This document shows, piece after piece, positions 28,290 through 37,392 of a DNA stretch of 64,000 nucleotides (within the stretch, counting starts at the first letter, position 1; the number at the start of each line of letters is the position of its first letter). Source of the stretch: Streptomyces sp. NBC_01471 (GTDB lineage: Bacteria > Actinomycetota > Actinomycetes > Streptomycetales > Streptomycetaceae). Made by a program: the position numbers and the translations under genes. Where the stretch lies: the NCBI RefSeq assembly GCF_041438865.1, contig NZ_CP109450.1, forward strand, positions 1,963,001 through 2,027,000, in the 5' to 3' direction. A model generated the notes under the pieces. That model worked only from the letters and a program-made list of their open reading frames with translations, was not told the DNA's origin and made no database searches.

Positions 28290-30035
28290 TTACTTGGTCG
28301 AGGTCATCAGCACGTAGTCGTACATGCCGAGGTACGCCTGACTGACCGTTACGTTCGCCGCCGAGTCCGGGCGGTAGAGCAGGTTCTTGCGGTAGAAGAG
28401 CGGGACGAGCGAGGCGTTCTCCATCACCATCTGGTCGACCTGGCCCCAGGTGGCGTTGCGCTTCGTGTTGTCCAGCGTCCCGATGCCCTTGACGATCTCC
28501 GCGTTGATCTTCGGGTCGTCGAGCTCCATCAGGTTGGTGCCACCGGACGGCTTGATGGCCTTGCCGTCGACGATCTGGTCGATGTAGCCGAAGCCGGCCG
28601 GCCAGTCGGCGCCCCACGCCATCATCATCATTCCGGCGTTGTTCTTGTGGACCCAGTCCGGGACGCCCGCGAAGTCGGTGAAGTACTTGTCCGACGGGAA
28701 CGTCTTGATGTCGGCGACGATGCCGATCTTCTTCAGGCTCTGCTGGAGCTGGGTGGCACTGGTGACCTCGTCGGGACGGTCGGAGCGGGCGGTCAGCGTC
28801 GTCTTGAAGCCCTTGGGCTTACCGCACTTGGCCAGGTACTGCTTGGCCTTGGTCACGTCGCCCTTGTTGCCCGGCGTCGGGTACAGGTCGAACTTCTTGT
28901 AGCCCGAGACACCCGGCGGGATGACGGTCGTCGCGGGGTCGCCCCGGACCTCGCCGCCGATCGCGTCGACCATGTCGGCCTTGTCGGCGACGTACTGCAC
29001 GGCCTTGCGGCAGTCGGCGTTGTCGAACGGCTTGACGTGCACGTTCAGCGCGAGGTACTGCAGCGCACCGGCGTACGGGTCGTCCGTCTTCGCCTTCTCA
29101 GCGGCCTTGGTGATGACCTTCGGCTGGGTCTTGGACTGCAGACCGGTACCGGCGATGTCAGCGGTGCTGGTGTCGTTGAGCAGGTGCTCGTCGACGGTCG
29201 TCGGCTGGACGTTGAAATTCAGGACGATCTTGTTCGGCAGCGCCTTGCGGACCGGGTCCGTCTTCGGGTCCCACTGCGGGTTGCGGACCAGCGTCGCGCC
29301 CCGGCTCTCGCTGTACGAGGCGAACTTGTACGGGCCCGACGACACGATGTTCTGGACGTACGAGGCGCCCTTGTCGGCCTTCTGCGGCACCGGAGCGGTC
29401 TGCGAGAAGGACGCGAGGTAGTCCATGTCCGCGAACGGCTTGCTCAGGTGGAAGACGATCGTGGAGTCGTCCGGCGTCTCGATGGACTTGAGACCGTCGG
29501 GCGACTTGTCCTTGTAGGGACCCTTGTACTTGTCGCCGTCCTTGAGGTACGTGCTGAAGTACGTGGGCCCGTTGGACAGCGCCTCACGGGCGAAGGTCCG
29601 CTCGACGGCGTACTTGACGTCCTTCGAGGTGATCACGGTGCCGTCCTGGAACTTCACGCCCTTGCGGAGGTGGTACGTCCAGGTCTTGGCGTCCGGGGAC
29701 GCCTTGCCCAGGCTCGTCGCCAGGTCGGGCACGATCTTGAGCCCGTCCTTGCCCGGAGCCGGGTTGAAGGTCACCAGCGCACGCGCGTAGAGGCGGGAGA
29801 AGTTCTGCACCCAGCCGTAGTACGTGTTGCCGGGGTCCAGGGAGTCGGCGGCACTCGAGTGCTCGTAGGTGACCGTCCCCCCCTTCTTGTCGGTCTTGTT
29901 GACGATGCTGGTCAGAGCTGCGTCGGCCTTGCCGTGGCTGCCCCCGCCGCCACTGTCGCCGCCCCCGCAAGCGGTGGCAGCGAGCCCCAGCGCTACCGTC
30001 GCGGCTATCGCCGCTGCCGTCTTTCTGCTCTTCAT
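28290..30035 (-). CDS. Oligopeptide-binding lipoprotein (DppA/OppA type)
   Basis: A 581-residue substrate-binding protein of the SBP_bac_5 family. The signal peptide MKSRKTAAAIAATVALGLAA ends at a lipobox-like ATAC, giving a lipid-anchored Cys followed by a Gly/Ser linker. The family core is present: WTYHLRKGVKFQDG, KDVKYAVERTFA, VSSGPYKFASYSES and KMIFAWGADWPAG-like motif MMAWGADWPAGFGY near 500. It captures extracellular peptides for the permease pair. ATG at 30035 is chosen because it starts the signal peptide. It is second in the operon, 46 nt after the C-type permease. Confidence 0.94.
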   Translation of the reverse strand: MKSRKTAAAIAATVALGLAATACGGGDSGGGGSHGKADAALTSIVNKTDKKGGTVTYEHSSAADSLDPGNTYYGWVQNFSRLYARALVTFNPAPGKDGLKIVPDLATSLGKASPDAKTWTYHLRKGVKFQDGTVITSKDVKYAVERTFAREALSNGPTYFSTYLKDGDKYKGPYKDKSPDGLKSIETPDDSTIVFHLSKPFADMDYLASFSQTAPVPQKADKGASYVQNIVSSGPYKFASYSESRGATLVRNPQWDPKTDPVRKALPNKIVLNFNVQPTTVDEHLLNDTSTADIAGTGLQSKTQPKVITKAAEKAKTDDPYAGALQYLALNVHVKPFDNADCRKAVQYVADKADMVDAIGGEVRGDPATTVIPPGVSGYKKFDLYPTPGNKGDVTKAKQYLAKCGKPKGFKTTLTARSDRPDEVTSATQLQQSLKKIGIVADIKTFPSDKYFTDFAGVPDWVHKNNAGMMMMAWGADWPAGFGYIDQIVDGKAIKPSGGTNLMELDDPKINAEIVKGIGTLDNTKRNATWGQVDQMVMENASLVPLFYRKNLLYRPDSAANVTVSQAYLGMYDYVLMTSTK

Positions 30036-30081
30036 GCTGAGGAAAGCCCCCTCGGTTGTCCGTTGTGCGGCACGGCCGCGA

Positions 30082-31080
30082 TTACTTGCCACGGGGGTCG
30101 AGTGCGTCACGCAGCCCGTCACCCAGCAGATTGAAGGCCAGCACGGTGATGAAGATCGCCAGGCCGGGAATGACCATGAACATCGGGTCCACCTGGTAGA
30201 GGTCGACCGCGGTGGACAACATGCCGCCCCAGGAGGCCTGCGGCGGCTGGATGCCCACGCCGAGGAAGCTCAGGGACGCCTCGAAGAGGATGTTGGTGGG
30301 GATCAGCAGCGTCGAGTAGACGAGGATCGGCGCGACCAGGTTCGGGAGCAGTTCACGGAAGAGGATGAAGGGCCCGCGGGCCCCCAGCGAGCGGGCGGCC
30401 TCGACGAACTCCCGTTCACGCAGACTGAGCGTCTGCGCGCGGACGATGCGGCCCATGTAGGGCCAGTTGAAGAATCCGATCACGAAGATCAGCACGCAGA
30501 TACGGAGCGTCAGACCGCTGAGGCCGAACGCGTTGCCCTGCAGCGATGCGGAGATGGAGATCGCGAACAGCAGCAGCGGGAACGCCAGGAAGGTGTCCAT
30601 CAGGCGGCTGATGCCGCTGTCCACCCAGCCGCCGTAGAAGCCGGCCACCACGCCCATCACGACGCCGATGACCACCGAGAGGAGCGTCGACCCCGCGGCG
30701 ACCACCAGGGAGACCCAGGAGCCCTCGATGATGCGCGCCAGGATGTCCCGGCCGGTCTGCGGCTCCACACCCAGCGGGTGGCTCCAACTGATGCCGCCGA
30801 AGCTGCCCTTGGGCCCCAGCAGAGCCGGGTCGACCAGGTTCTGGTGGAAGTCGTTGGGGTCGAGCCCGAACATCGACTGGATCGGCTTGGAGAGGACGGC
30901 GACCAGCACCAGCAGGATCACGACGACCCCGCCGGCGATGGCGACCTTGTCCCGCTTGAAACGCGTCCAGGCGATCCGGCCGAGCGAACGGCCCTCGATC
31001 TGGCTCTGCGTGGCCCCCGTGAGTACTGCCTCCGGCTGCGCTTCGGCAGTCGATCCGGTGGTCTCGATCGGTGCGGTCAC
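30082..31080 (-). CDS. Oligopeptide ABC importer permease (DppC/OppC type)
   Basis: A 332-residue permease, first gene of the importer operon. A polar N-terminal segment of about 45 residues is followed by the OppC_N helix (VAIAGGVVVILLVLVAVLS) and a loop ending HPLGVEPQTGRDILARIIEG, the conserved lead-in to the BPD_transp core. The EAA loop is FVEAARSLGARGPFILFREL. GTG at 31080 has AAAGG 5 nt upstream; longer in-frame sequence lacks family similarity. Having a C-type permease ahead of the binding protein is less common than A-B-C-D-F. Confidence 0.92.
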   Translation of the reverse strand: MTAPIETTGSTAEAQPEAVLTGATQSQIEGRSLGRIAWTRFKRDKVAIAGGVVVILLVLVAVLSKPIQSMFGLDPNDFHQNLVDPALLGPKGSFGGISWSHPLGVEPQTGRDILARIIEGSWVSLVVAAGSTLLSVVIGVVMGVVAGFYGGWVDSGISRLMDTFLAFPLLLFAISISASLQGNAFGLSGLTLRICVLIFVIGFFNWPYMGRIVRAQTLSLREREFVEAARSLGARGPFILFRELLPNLVAPILVYSTLLIPTNILFEASLSFLGVGIQPPQASWGGMLSTAVDLYQVDPMFMVIPGLAIFITVLAFNLLGDGLRDALDPRGK

Positions 31081-31417
31081 AGTGCCTTTGACCCCTCCCG
31101 GCCGGCGGTGGCCGGCCCATACCTGCCGCGGTGGCGGCTGCTGTGCATCAAGCGCATCGAGTGATGCCACTGTGCTGAAGTGACGGAATGTGTTCGCAGC
31201 GCGCCGCACAAAGGCACGGCAACGCTCGCTTCAGGGAGTCTTCATTGCGGTTGCGATCACCCGCCAGCCCTGGCGGTGAATGTATGCGTAACCGTGATGC
31301 GGTCAATGGACTTCCGTTATCCGGACGCCGGGCTCGACTGAGCGGAAACTTTCCTCGCTAATGAGCCAGTTCGGACATCACGCCCAACAGCCGTTATTGA
31401 CGGCCCAATTGGTGCAC
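31081..31417. other. Promoter region of the peptide importer operon
   Basis: These 337 bp carry no gene. They separate the importer operon from the SseB-like gene upstream on the same strand. A small hairpin CCGCCA-GCCC-TGGCGG lies at 31261-31276, and the segment 31340-31420 is noticeably richer in A and T than its surroundings. No clear promoter boxes could be assigned. Confidence 0.4.
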
Positions 31418-32188
31418 TCAGCCTACCGGCGGGTAGCCGTATCCCGCCGCGGGAGAGGGGGCCGCATGGGCCTCACGGTCGTAGAAGGGGCGGGAGTTGG
31501 CCCGCAGCCACATCCCGACCGGGTCGTACGCGTCGGACATCGCCACGGTCGACACGGGCAGCCCCTCGGGGACCGCGGCGATCGACTGCTGCATCATCGC
31601 CCGCACCGAATCCACGGACTGCTGGCCGGTGTCGTACAGATCCAGCCCGATGGCCAGATACGGGGTGCCGAGCGCGGGCTGCACCCAGACCCGGCTCAAC
31701 GAGCGGACCGCCGGGGTGTGGTGGGCGCTCTGCGTGAGCAGCGCGTAGAACTGCGGGATCTCGATGGCCGGCTCGGACAGCCGCAGCGGTCCGGCCGGCA
31801 TCCGGTCGAGGCCGGTGGCGATCCGCCGCAGATCGGTCCAGGGGATGCCGACACCGCCGCCGGGGGCATGCGGATTGAGCCAGATTCCCCAGTGGTCCGG
31901 ATAGAGGGAGCGGGCGATGTCACGTCCTGTGACCACCTCGTGCGAACGGTTCCAGCCGGAGACCGCCAGCTCCTGAGCCGACGTCACACACGGGGCGTAG
32001 CCGAGGCCTTCGATCTCCATGTTCCCGTACTGGGCGTCCGGTGACCCGGCCTGGCCGTGCCAGAGCAGCATCCAGACCTGGCTGTCGGCGAGCGCCTGCA
32101 GCAGTGCCTCATAGGCGTCGTACCGCCCGGGGGTCACCTGGAGCAGCATCTGCTCGACCTGCCCGGCCGTCGTGCCCGACGCGCTCAC
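31418..32188 (-). CDS. SseB family protein (enhanced serine sensitivity), copy 1
   Basis: A 256-residue protein of the SseB family. In E. coli, SseB overproduction alters serine sensitivity, but its biochemistry is unknown. The opening ALLQALADSQVWMLLWHG and the central YPDHWGIWLNPHAPGGGVGI match the N-terminal SseB fold. The C-terminal SseB_C part has VWVQPALGTPYLAIGLDLYD and DPVGMWLRANSRPFYD. GTG at 32188 is preferred; another GTG lies nine codons upstream. It is followed by the peptide importer and preceded by a second SseB-like gene. Confidence 0.82.
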   Translation of the reverse strand: MSASGTTAGQVEQMLLQVTPGRYDAYEALLQALADSQVWMLLWHGQAGSPDAQYGNMEIEGLGYAPCVTSAQELAVSGWNRSHEVVTGRDIARSLYPDHWGIWLNPHAPGGGVGIPWTDLRRIATGLDRMPAGPLRLSEPAIEIPQFYALLTQSAHHTPAVRSLSRVWVQPALGTPYLAIGLDLYDTGQQSVDSVRAMMQQSIAAVPEGLPVSTVAMSDAYDPVGMWLRANSRPFYDREAHAAPSPAAGYGYPPVG

Positions 32189-32431
32189 CCTGGGTCCCGC
32201 CCCTCTTTGATCCACCCGTTGACGTTCCGTGCGCCGGGACGCGGCGCGCGCGATTCAGCCGCACGATCCGGTCCCTGCTGTCCGGTCCTGCGATCCGGTC
32301 CGTGCCATCCGGTCCGTGCGGTTCCGGCCGATCCGCGCGCCGGTCGTCCCACGCATCAGACCAGCTTAGGCGGCCGTTGGTTCCCGGTGCCCGTGCGGCA
32401 CCGGACCTCCGGCCCCCCGTGGTTCTCGCCC

Positions 32432-33187
32432 CTACAGCACCGGCCCCGCGGCATCGGCCCTGACGTAGAACGGCCTGACCCTCTCCAGCATCCAGTCCGC
32501 GACCGGGTCCTGAGCCACGTCCAGCAGGACGAGGTTGACCGGCCAGGGCACCTCGACCCGGTGCAGGGCCCGGCCGAGCGCGTCCATCGGGGCGTTGCGC
32601 CCCGCGCCGTCCCACGTCGCGAACTCGACCCCGACGAAGAGGACCGGGTCGCCGCCCTCGATGGAGGCGAGGGCCCGGCGCGCCGAGCGGACCACGCCGG
32701 ACTCCTCGAACTCGCCGGCGGCGGCGGACAGGAAGTCGACCGGCTCCTCCTGCCAGTCCGGCTCGAAGAGCCGCACCCGGCCGCCGGTCGCGGGCCCGTC
32801 GAGGGAGGTCCGGCCGCTCCGGCACAGTTCGGCCACGGCGGGCGGCGGCAGCGGCATGCCGATCGCACCGCCCGGGTTCACCGCGACGCCCAGCTGCGGC
32901 GGCAGCCCCCGGGCGAACTCGACCGCCGGGGCCACCGCGAAGGAGTAGTGCGAGCCGACGCACTGGAGGAACTGCGCCTCGGAGCTGAAGACGGGGACAT
33001 AGGCCCCGCCCTCGATCTCCACGGTGGGCAGGTCGAGCGAACCGCTCTCCTGCCCACCGCCGTTGGGCAGCGGGACCCAGAGGTTGCTGCGCCCCAGCAC
33101 CTCGATCAGCCGGCCGCCCGCGGCGGGGTTCCCGACCGAAGCGGTCAGAACCTCTTCGAGCTCATTTCCCGGCCATGCCATGTCCAC
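32432..33187 (-). CDS. SseB family protein, copy 2
   Basis: A 251-residue SseB-like protein with the same two-part plan as its neighbour: IEVLGRSNLWVPLPNGG and VFSSEAQFLQCVG in the first half, and GVAVNPGGAIGMPLPP, VLFVGVEFATWDG and DWMLERVRPFYVRAD in the second half. It is clearly related to the downstream copy, so they look like an old tandem duplication. GTG start with AAGGGG 8 nt upstream. Position next to the P-loop gene and the glycine/serine genes agrees with a role linked to serine metabolism, but this is inference. The 243-bp gap to copy 1 holds no recognisable feature. Confidence 0.82.
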   Translation of the reverse strand: MDMAWPGNELEEVLTASVGNPAAGGRLIEVLGRSNLWVPLPNGGGQESGSLDLPTVEIEGGAYVPVFSSEAQFLQCVGSHYSFAVAPAVEFARGLPPQLGVAVNPGGAIGMPLPPPAVAELCRSGRTSLDGPATGGRVRLFEPDWQEEPVDFLSAAAGEFEESGVVRSARRALASIEGGDPVLFVGVEFATWDGAGRNAPMDALGRALHRVEVPWPVNLVLLDVAQDPVADWMLERVRPFYVRADAAGPVL

Positions 33188-33227
33188 CGAGGTATCCCCT
33201 TCTCACCTGTTCACCTGCCGACCGACC

Positions 33228-33992
33228 CTAACGGCCTCCCCCACGATAGAGAGGGGGGCCCGGTCGGACCGCCGCCCCGAACCCGATCAGGCGCAGTACG
33301 GCCGCCGCGTCGCGGTCGAGCAGCACGACCGAACCGCACCCCTCGGGCAGCCGCGCCCGCTCGGCGTCCCGGACCAGCCCGGCGACCGCCCTGCGGTGCC
33401 GGGCGAAGGCGTACGCGGAGACCTTCCGGCCGCGCTCCGCCTGACCGGCCAGCGCCACTCCGGGTGCCACGTCGAGCAGCAGCAGATGCAGGGCCCTGCG
33501 GCGGCGCCGTGCCGCACGGGCCAGCAGGGCCCGCACCCAGGGGTGCGTACCGCAGTCGTGCACGACGACACCGGCGCCCGAGCGCAGAGTGCGCCACAGC
33601 CTGCCGTAGTGGGCGGCCCGCACCAGCGGGCGGTAGCTCCAGTACGGCAGGCAACGGGGCATCCGGCGCTCCCAGCGGTCCCGGGTGTCCTGCGAGTCGA
33701 TCCCGTGCGCCCCGGCGGCCCTGCGTAAGAGCGTGGACTTGCCGCTGCCCGGCAGGCCGGACAGGACCACCACGTCCCCGGCGGCGAACACCAGGCGGTG
33801 CGGGCTGCGGCCCGCCCGCCGGCGCAGGTCCCGTACCTCGGGCGGCCCGCGCCGGGCCGTCTTCCGGCCGGGCCGTACCGTCCGTTCGGGCCACACCGTC
33901 CCCCCGGGCGGGACGGGCACCCCCGGCCCGCCGGATGCCGTGTCCGGCGCCGCGTCCGCCGCCGGATCCGTACGCCACTCCTGCCCCACCAT
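33228..33992 (-). CDS. P-loop AAA-type ATP-binding protein
   Basis: A 254-residue protein of unknown substrate. After a Pro/Gly/Arg-rich N-terminus of about 60 residues comes a small kinase-like P-loop domain: VVVLSGLPGSGKSTLLRR (Walker A), a DTRDRWERRMP segment typical of zeta-toxin or small-molecule kinase folds, HDCGTHPWVRALLA, and LHLLLLDVAPGVALAGQAER. This suggests a nucleotide/sugar kinase-like ATPase. Start: ATG 33992 has an excellent AGGGGGAG site; ATG 34040 (16 codons earlier) is an alternative. It diverges from the riboswitch-gcvT unit. Confidence 0.75.
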   Translation of the reverse strand: MVGQEWRTDPAADAAPDTASGGPGVPVPPGGTVWPERTVRPGRKTARRGPPEVRDLRRRAGRSPHRLVFAAGDVVVLSGLPGSGKSTLLRRAAGAHGIDSQDTRDRWERRMPRCLPYWSYRPLVRAAHYGRLWRTLRSGAGVVVHDCGTHPWVRALLARAARRRRRALHLLLLDVAPGVALAGQAERGRKVSAYAFARHRRAVAGLVRDAERARLPEGCGSVVLLDRDAAAVLRLIGFGAAVRPGPPLYRGGGR

Positions 33993-34145
33993 GGCCGCTC
34001 CCCCTGTCGGGCCACCCGCACTGCCTGCGTCTTTCTGCATACCCCCGCTGAGGAAGTGTAAAGAAAGAGTAATGCGACACCAGTGAGGCGCCGCCCGCCC
34101 GGCATGCGATGATGTGCGCGCCAACTCCATACAGGCCGTTCGAAT

Positions 34146-34340
34146 CCGCGCGGGAGAGTCCCCGGCCACTGGCCGGGGCGCCGAAGGAGCAAGTCCCTCC
34201 CTTGTAATCTCTCAGGCCCCGTACCGCGCGGACGAGGCAGATCTGAAAAGCGGGCCGCCCTGCGGTCCCACCCAAGGTGCAAGCCGCGCGCTCCCGACAG
34301 GCGCCGGCGAACCTCTCAGGTTCCGATGACAGATGGGGAG
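34146..34340 (+). ncRNA. Tandem glycine riboswitch
   Basis: Leader of gcvT with two glycine aptamers in series. The first (34146 to about 34250) has closing arms CCGCGCGG at 34146-34153 and 34224-34231, the conserved GGGAGAGTC, GGCGCCGAAGGAGCAAG and AATCTCTCAGGCCCC, then the GACGAGGCAGATCTGAAAAG linker region. The second (about 34251-34340) has CACCCAAGGTGCAAGCCG, CGAACCTCTCAGGTTCCGAT and GACAGATGGGGA. Glycine binding to such leaders normally turns on glycine-cleavage genes. Here it controls gcvT and probably gcvH and glyA. Confidence 0.9.
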
Positions 34341-34359
34341 GATCGTCCTCGTCTGTCAT
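34326..34359 (+). promoter_or_regulatory. Riboswitch expression-platform hairpin
   Basis: ATGACAGA (34326-34333) pairs with TCTGTCAT (34352-34359), and inside it GAGGA (34338-34342) pairs with TCCTC (34346-34350) around TCG. The 5' arm is the same sequence that closes the second aptamer, so aptamer and hairpin are mutually exclusive. The gcvT ribosome site GGGAG follows 5 nt after the stem. No T-tract is present. Confidence 0.65.
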
Positions 34360-34377
34360 GCCCCGGGAGTACCGCAT

Positions 34378-35493
34378 ATGAGCCCCACGCCCCGTCTCAC
34401 AGCACTCGACGCCCTGCACCGGTCACTGGGCGCGACCATGACCGACTTCGCGGGCTGGGACATGCCGCTGCGCTACGGCAGTGAGCGCGACGAGCACAAC
34501 GCCGTACGGACGCACGCCGGCCTCTTCGACCTCTCCCACATGGGCGAGATCACCGTCAGCGGTCCGCAGGCCGTGCGGCTGCTCGACTACGCGCTGGTCG
34601 GGAACATCGGCACCGTCGGCAACGGCCGTGCCCGCTACACCATGATCTGCCAGGAGGACGGCGGGATCCTGGACGACCTGATCGTGTACCGGCTCAGCGA
34701 GCAGGAGTACATGGTCGTCGCCAACGCCGGCAACGCGCAGGTGGTCCTGGACGCCCTGACCGCCCGCGCGGGCGGCTTCGACGCCGTCGTACGGGACGAC
34801 CGCGACGCGTACGCCCTGCTGGCCGTACAGGGCCCGGAATCCTCCGGCATCCTGAAATCGCTCACGGACGCCGACCTGGACGGGCTGAAGTACTACGCGG
34901 GCCTGCCCGGCACCGTCGCCGGTGTCCAGGCGCTCATCGCCAGGACCGGCTACACGGGCGAGGACGGGTTCGAGCTGTTCGTCGCCCCCTCCGACGCCGA
35001 GAAGGTCTGGCAGGCGCTGACGGAGGCGGGCACGCCGGCCGGCCTGGTGCCCTGTGGCCTCTCCTGCCGCGACACACTGCGCCTGGAGGCGGGCATGCCG
35101 CTCTACGGTCATGAGCTGACCACGGCGCTGACCCCCTTCGACGCCGGTCTCGGCCGGGTCGTCAAGTTCGAGAAGGAGGGCGACTTCGTCGGGCGTACGT
35201 CCCTGGAGGCCGCCGCCGAGCGCGCCGCCGCGGCCCCGCCGCGCAAGCTGGTCGGCCTGATCGCCGAGGGCCGCCGGGTCCCCCGCGCGGGCTACCAGGT
35301 CGTCGCGGACGGCCAGGTCGTCGGCGAGGTCACGTCGGGCGCCCCTTCGCCGACCCTGGGCAGGCCGATCGCCATCGCGTACGTCGACGCGGCCCACGCC
35401 GAGCCCGGCACGTCCGGGGTGGGCGTGGACATCCGCGGTACGCATGAGCCGTACGAGGTCGTGGCCCTCCCCTTCTACAAGCGCCAGAAGTGA
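34378..35493 (+). CDS. gcvT: Aminomethyltransferase (glycine cleavage T protein)
   Basis: GcvT of 371 residues, which moves the aminomethyl carbon of glycine from lipoyl-GcvH to tetrahydrofolate and releases ammonia. Typical blocks are DFAGWDMPLRYGSERDEHNAV, FDLSHMGEI, ILDDLIVYR, GLVPCGLSCRDTLRLEAGMPL and GEVTSGAPSPTLGRPIAIAY; the conserved Asp is in the tetrahydrofolate site of the N-terminal domain. ATG at 34378 follows GGGAG; an in-frame upstream start lies inside the riboswitch and is rejected. No gcvP is in the window. Confidence 0.96.
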   Translation: MSPTPRLTALDALHRSLGATMTDFAGWDMPLRYGSERDEHNAVRTHAGLFDLSHMGEITVSGPQAVRLLDYALVGNIGTVGNGRARYTMICQEDGGILDDLIVYRLSEQEYMVVANAGNAQVVLDALTARAGGFDAVVRDDRDAYALLAVQGPESSGILKSLTDADLDGLKYYAGLPGTVAGVQALIARTGYTGEDGFELFVAPSDAEKVWQALTEAGTPAGLVPCGLSCRDTLRLEAGMPLYGHELTTALTPFDAGLGRVVKFEKEGDFVGRTSLEAAAERAAAAPPRKLVGLIAEGRRVPRAGYQVVADGQVVGEVTSGAPSPTLGRPIAIAYVDAAHAEPGTSGVGVDIRGTHEPYEVVALPFYKRQK

Positions 35494-35560
35494 CCCACAC
35501 CATCTCAGCCCGTAAGACCACTGTTCACCAGCACTCCCCCGCATCCAGGAGAATCAGGTC

Positions 35561-35941
35561 ATGAGCAACCCCCAGCAGCTGCGTTACAGCAAGGAGCACG
35601 AGTGGCTGTCGGTCGCCGAGGACGGCGTCTCGACGGTCGGCATCACGGAGTTCGCGGCCAACGCGCTCGGTGACGTCGTCTTCGCCCAGCTCCCTGAGGT
35701 CGGTGACACGGTCACCGCGGGTGAGACCTGCGGCGAGCTGGAGTCGACCAAGTCGGTCAGCGATCTGTACGCCCCGGTCTCCGGTGAGATCACCGCGGTC
35801 AACCAGGACGTCGTCGACGACCCGTCGCTGGTGAACACCGCCCCGTACGAGGGTGGTTGGCTGTTCAAGGTGAGCGTCACCGGCGAGCCGGACGACCTGC
35901 TCTCCGCCGACGAGTACGCCGCTTTCTCCGCCGGCAACTAG
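35561..35941 (+). CDS. gcvH: Glycine cleavage system H protein
   Basis: GcvH of 126 residues, the lipoyl carrier that shuttles the aminomethyl group between GcvP, GcvT and GcvL. The lipoylation lysine is in [15 protein letters not shown] (about residue 64), in the expected hairpin; the N-terminus ([10 protein letters not shown]) and C-terminus ([10 protein letters not shown]) are standard. ATG start with AGGAGAATC upstream. It follows gcvT by 67 nt and precedes glyA by 16 nt. Confidence 0.97.
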   Translation: MSNPQQLRYSKEHEWLSVAEDGVSTVGITEFAANALGDVVFAQLPEVGDTVTAGETCGELESTKSVSDLYAPVSGEITAVNQDVVDDPSLVNTAPYEGGWLFKVSVTGEPDDLLSADEYAAFSAGN

Positions 35942-35957
35942 GGACTAGGGACTATTG

Positions 35958-37220
35958 ATGTCACTTCTTGATTCCTCCCTCCACGAGCTCGACCCGGACG
36001 TCGCCGCCGCTGTCGACGCCGAGCTGGTCCGCCAGCAGTCCACCCTCGAAATGATCGCCTCGGAGAACTTCGCTCCGGTCGCGGTCATGGAGGCCCAGGG
36101 CTCCGTCCTCACCAACAAGTACGCCGAGGGCTACCCGGGCCGCCGCTACTACGGCGGCTGCGAACACGTCGACGTCATCGAGACGATCGCGATCGACCGC
36201 GTCAAGGCGCTCTTCGGCGCCGAGCACGCGAACGTCCAGCCCCACTCGGGCGCCCAGGCGAACGCTGCCGCGATGTTCGCGCTGCTCAAGCCCGGCGACA
36301 CGATCATGGGTCTGAACCTCGCCCACGGCGGGCACCTGACCCACGGGATGAAGATCAACTTCTCCGGCAAGCTCTACAACGTGGTCGCGTACCACGTCGA
36401 CGAGGAGACCGGCGAGGTCGACATGGCCGAGGTCGCCCGCCTCGCCAAGGAGTCCCAGCCGAAGCTGATCGTGGCCGGCTGGTCCGCCTACCCGCGCCAG
36501 CTGGACTTCGCCGCTTTCCGGCGGATCGCCGACGAGGTCGGCGCGTACCTGATGGTCGACATGGCGCACTTCGCGGGCCTGGTGGCCGCGGGGCTGCACC
36601 CCTCGCCCGTCCCGCACGCGCACGTCGTCACCACGACCACGCACAAGACGCTGGGCGGCCCGCGCGGTGGCGTGATCCTCTCCACCGCCGAGCTGGCGAA
36701 GAAGATCAACTCCGCGGTCTTCCCCGGTCAGCAGGGCGGCCCGCTGGAGCACGTGATCGCGGCCAAGGCGGTCTCCTTCAAGGTCGCGGCGACGGACGAG
36801 TTCAAGGAGCGCCAGCAGCGCACCCTGGACGGCGCCCGCATCCTGGCCGAGCGTCTGGTACAGGCCGATGTCACCGAGCACGGTGTCTCGGTCCTCTCCG
36901 GCGGCACCGACGTGCACCTGGTCCTGGTGGATCTGCGCAACTCGGAGCTGGACGGCCAGCAGGCCGAGGACCGTCTCCACGAGATCGGCATCACGGTCAA
37001 CCGCAACGCCGTCCCGAACGACCCCCGCCCGCCGATGGTCACGTCGGGGCTGCGGATCGGTACGCCGGCGCTGGCCACCCGCGGTCTCCAGGCCGAGGAC
37101 TTCTCCGAGGTCGCGGACATCATCGCGGCCGCGCTGAAGCCGGCCTACGACCGGGAGGCGCTGGCCGCCCGGGTCTCCGCACTGGCTGAGAAGTTCCCGC
37201 TCTACCCCGGGCTGAAGTAG
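35958..37220 (+). CDS. glyA: Serine hydroxymethyltransferase
   Basis: GlyA of 420 residues, a PLP enzyme interconverting serine and glycine with tetrahydrofolate. Recognisable blocks are [40 protein letters not shown] and the PLP lysine in [19 protein letters not shown] (about residue 230). The C-terminal [13 protein letters not shown] is also present. ATG at 35958; the frame also has a TTG codon immediately before it. Together with gcvT and gcvH it balances serine, glycine and one-carbon pools, and it is probably in the riboswitch-controlled transcript. Confidence 0.97.
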   Translation: MSLLDSSLHELDPDVAAAVDAELVRQQSTLEMIASENFAPVAVMEAQGSVLTNKYAEGYPGRRYYGGCEHVDVIETIAIDRVKALFGAEHANVQPHSGAQANAAAMFALLKPGDTIMGLNLAHGGHLTHGMKINFSGKLYNVVAYHVDEETGEVDMAEVARLAKESQPKLIVAGWSAYPRQLDFAAFRRIADEVGAYLMVDMAHFAGLVAAGLHPSPVPHAHVVTTTTHKTLGGPRGGVILSTAELAKKINSAVFPGQQGGPLEHVIAAKAVSFKVAATDEFKERQQRTLDGARILAERLVQADVTEHGVSVLSGGTDVHLVLVDLRNSELDGQQAEDRLHEIGITVNRNAVPNDPRPPMVTSGLRIGTPALATRGLQAEDFSEVADIIAAALKPAYDREALAARVSALAEKFPLYPGLK

Positions 37221-37260
37221 GACCGTTTCGGTCCTGATCAGTACGGTTTTGTACGAACCA

Positions 37261-37300
37261 CGGGGCACCCCGCACACTGGACAGTGAGCGGGGTGCCCCG
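37261..37300 (+). terminator. Nested hairpin after glyA
   Basis: CGGGGCACCCCGC (37261-37273) pairs perfectly with GCGGGGTGCCCCG (37288-37300). Inside the loop, CACTG (37275-37279) pairs with CAGTG (37282-37286) around GA. The result is an 18-bp two-part stem. It lies 41 nt after the glyA stop and 92 nt before sdaA, and no T-tract follows. It probably ends or attenuates the gcv-glyA transcript. Confidence 0.75.
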
Positions 37301-37392
37301 CACCACGTAGGCGCCGCGCTCGCTGCTGTACCGCGCCACCTCTGCACCACCCCGGCAGACAACGGCGTCTACCCACACCAAGGAGTCCTCCC

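Noticed and set aside
28284..30134. 616-codon open frame opposite the peptide-binding protein
   Set aside because: Antisense shadow; the minus strand encodes a full binding protein with signal peptide.
34146..34340. tRNA or T-box leader
   Set aside because: The conserved blocks and two-aptamer layout match the glycine riboswitch; no anticodon arm or T-box sequence is present.
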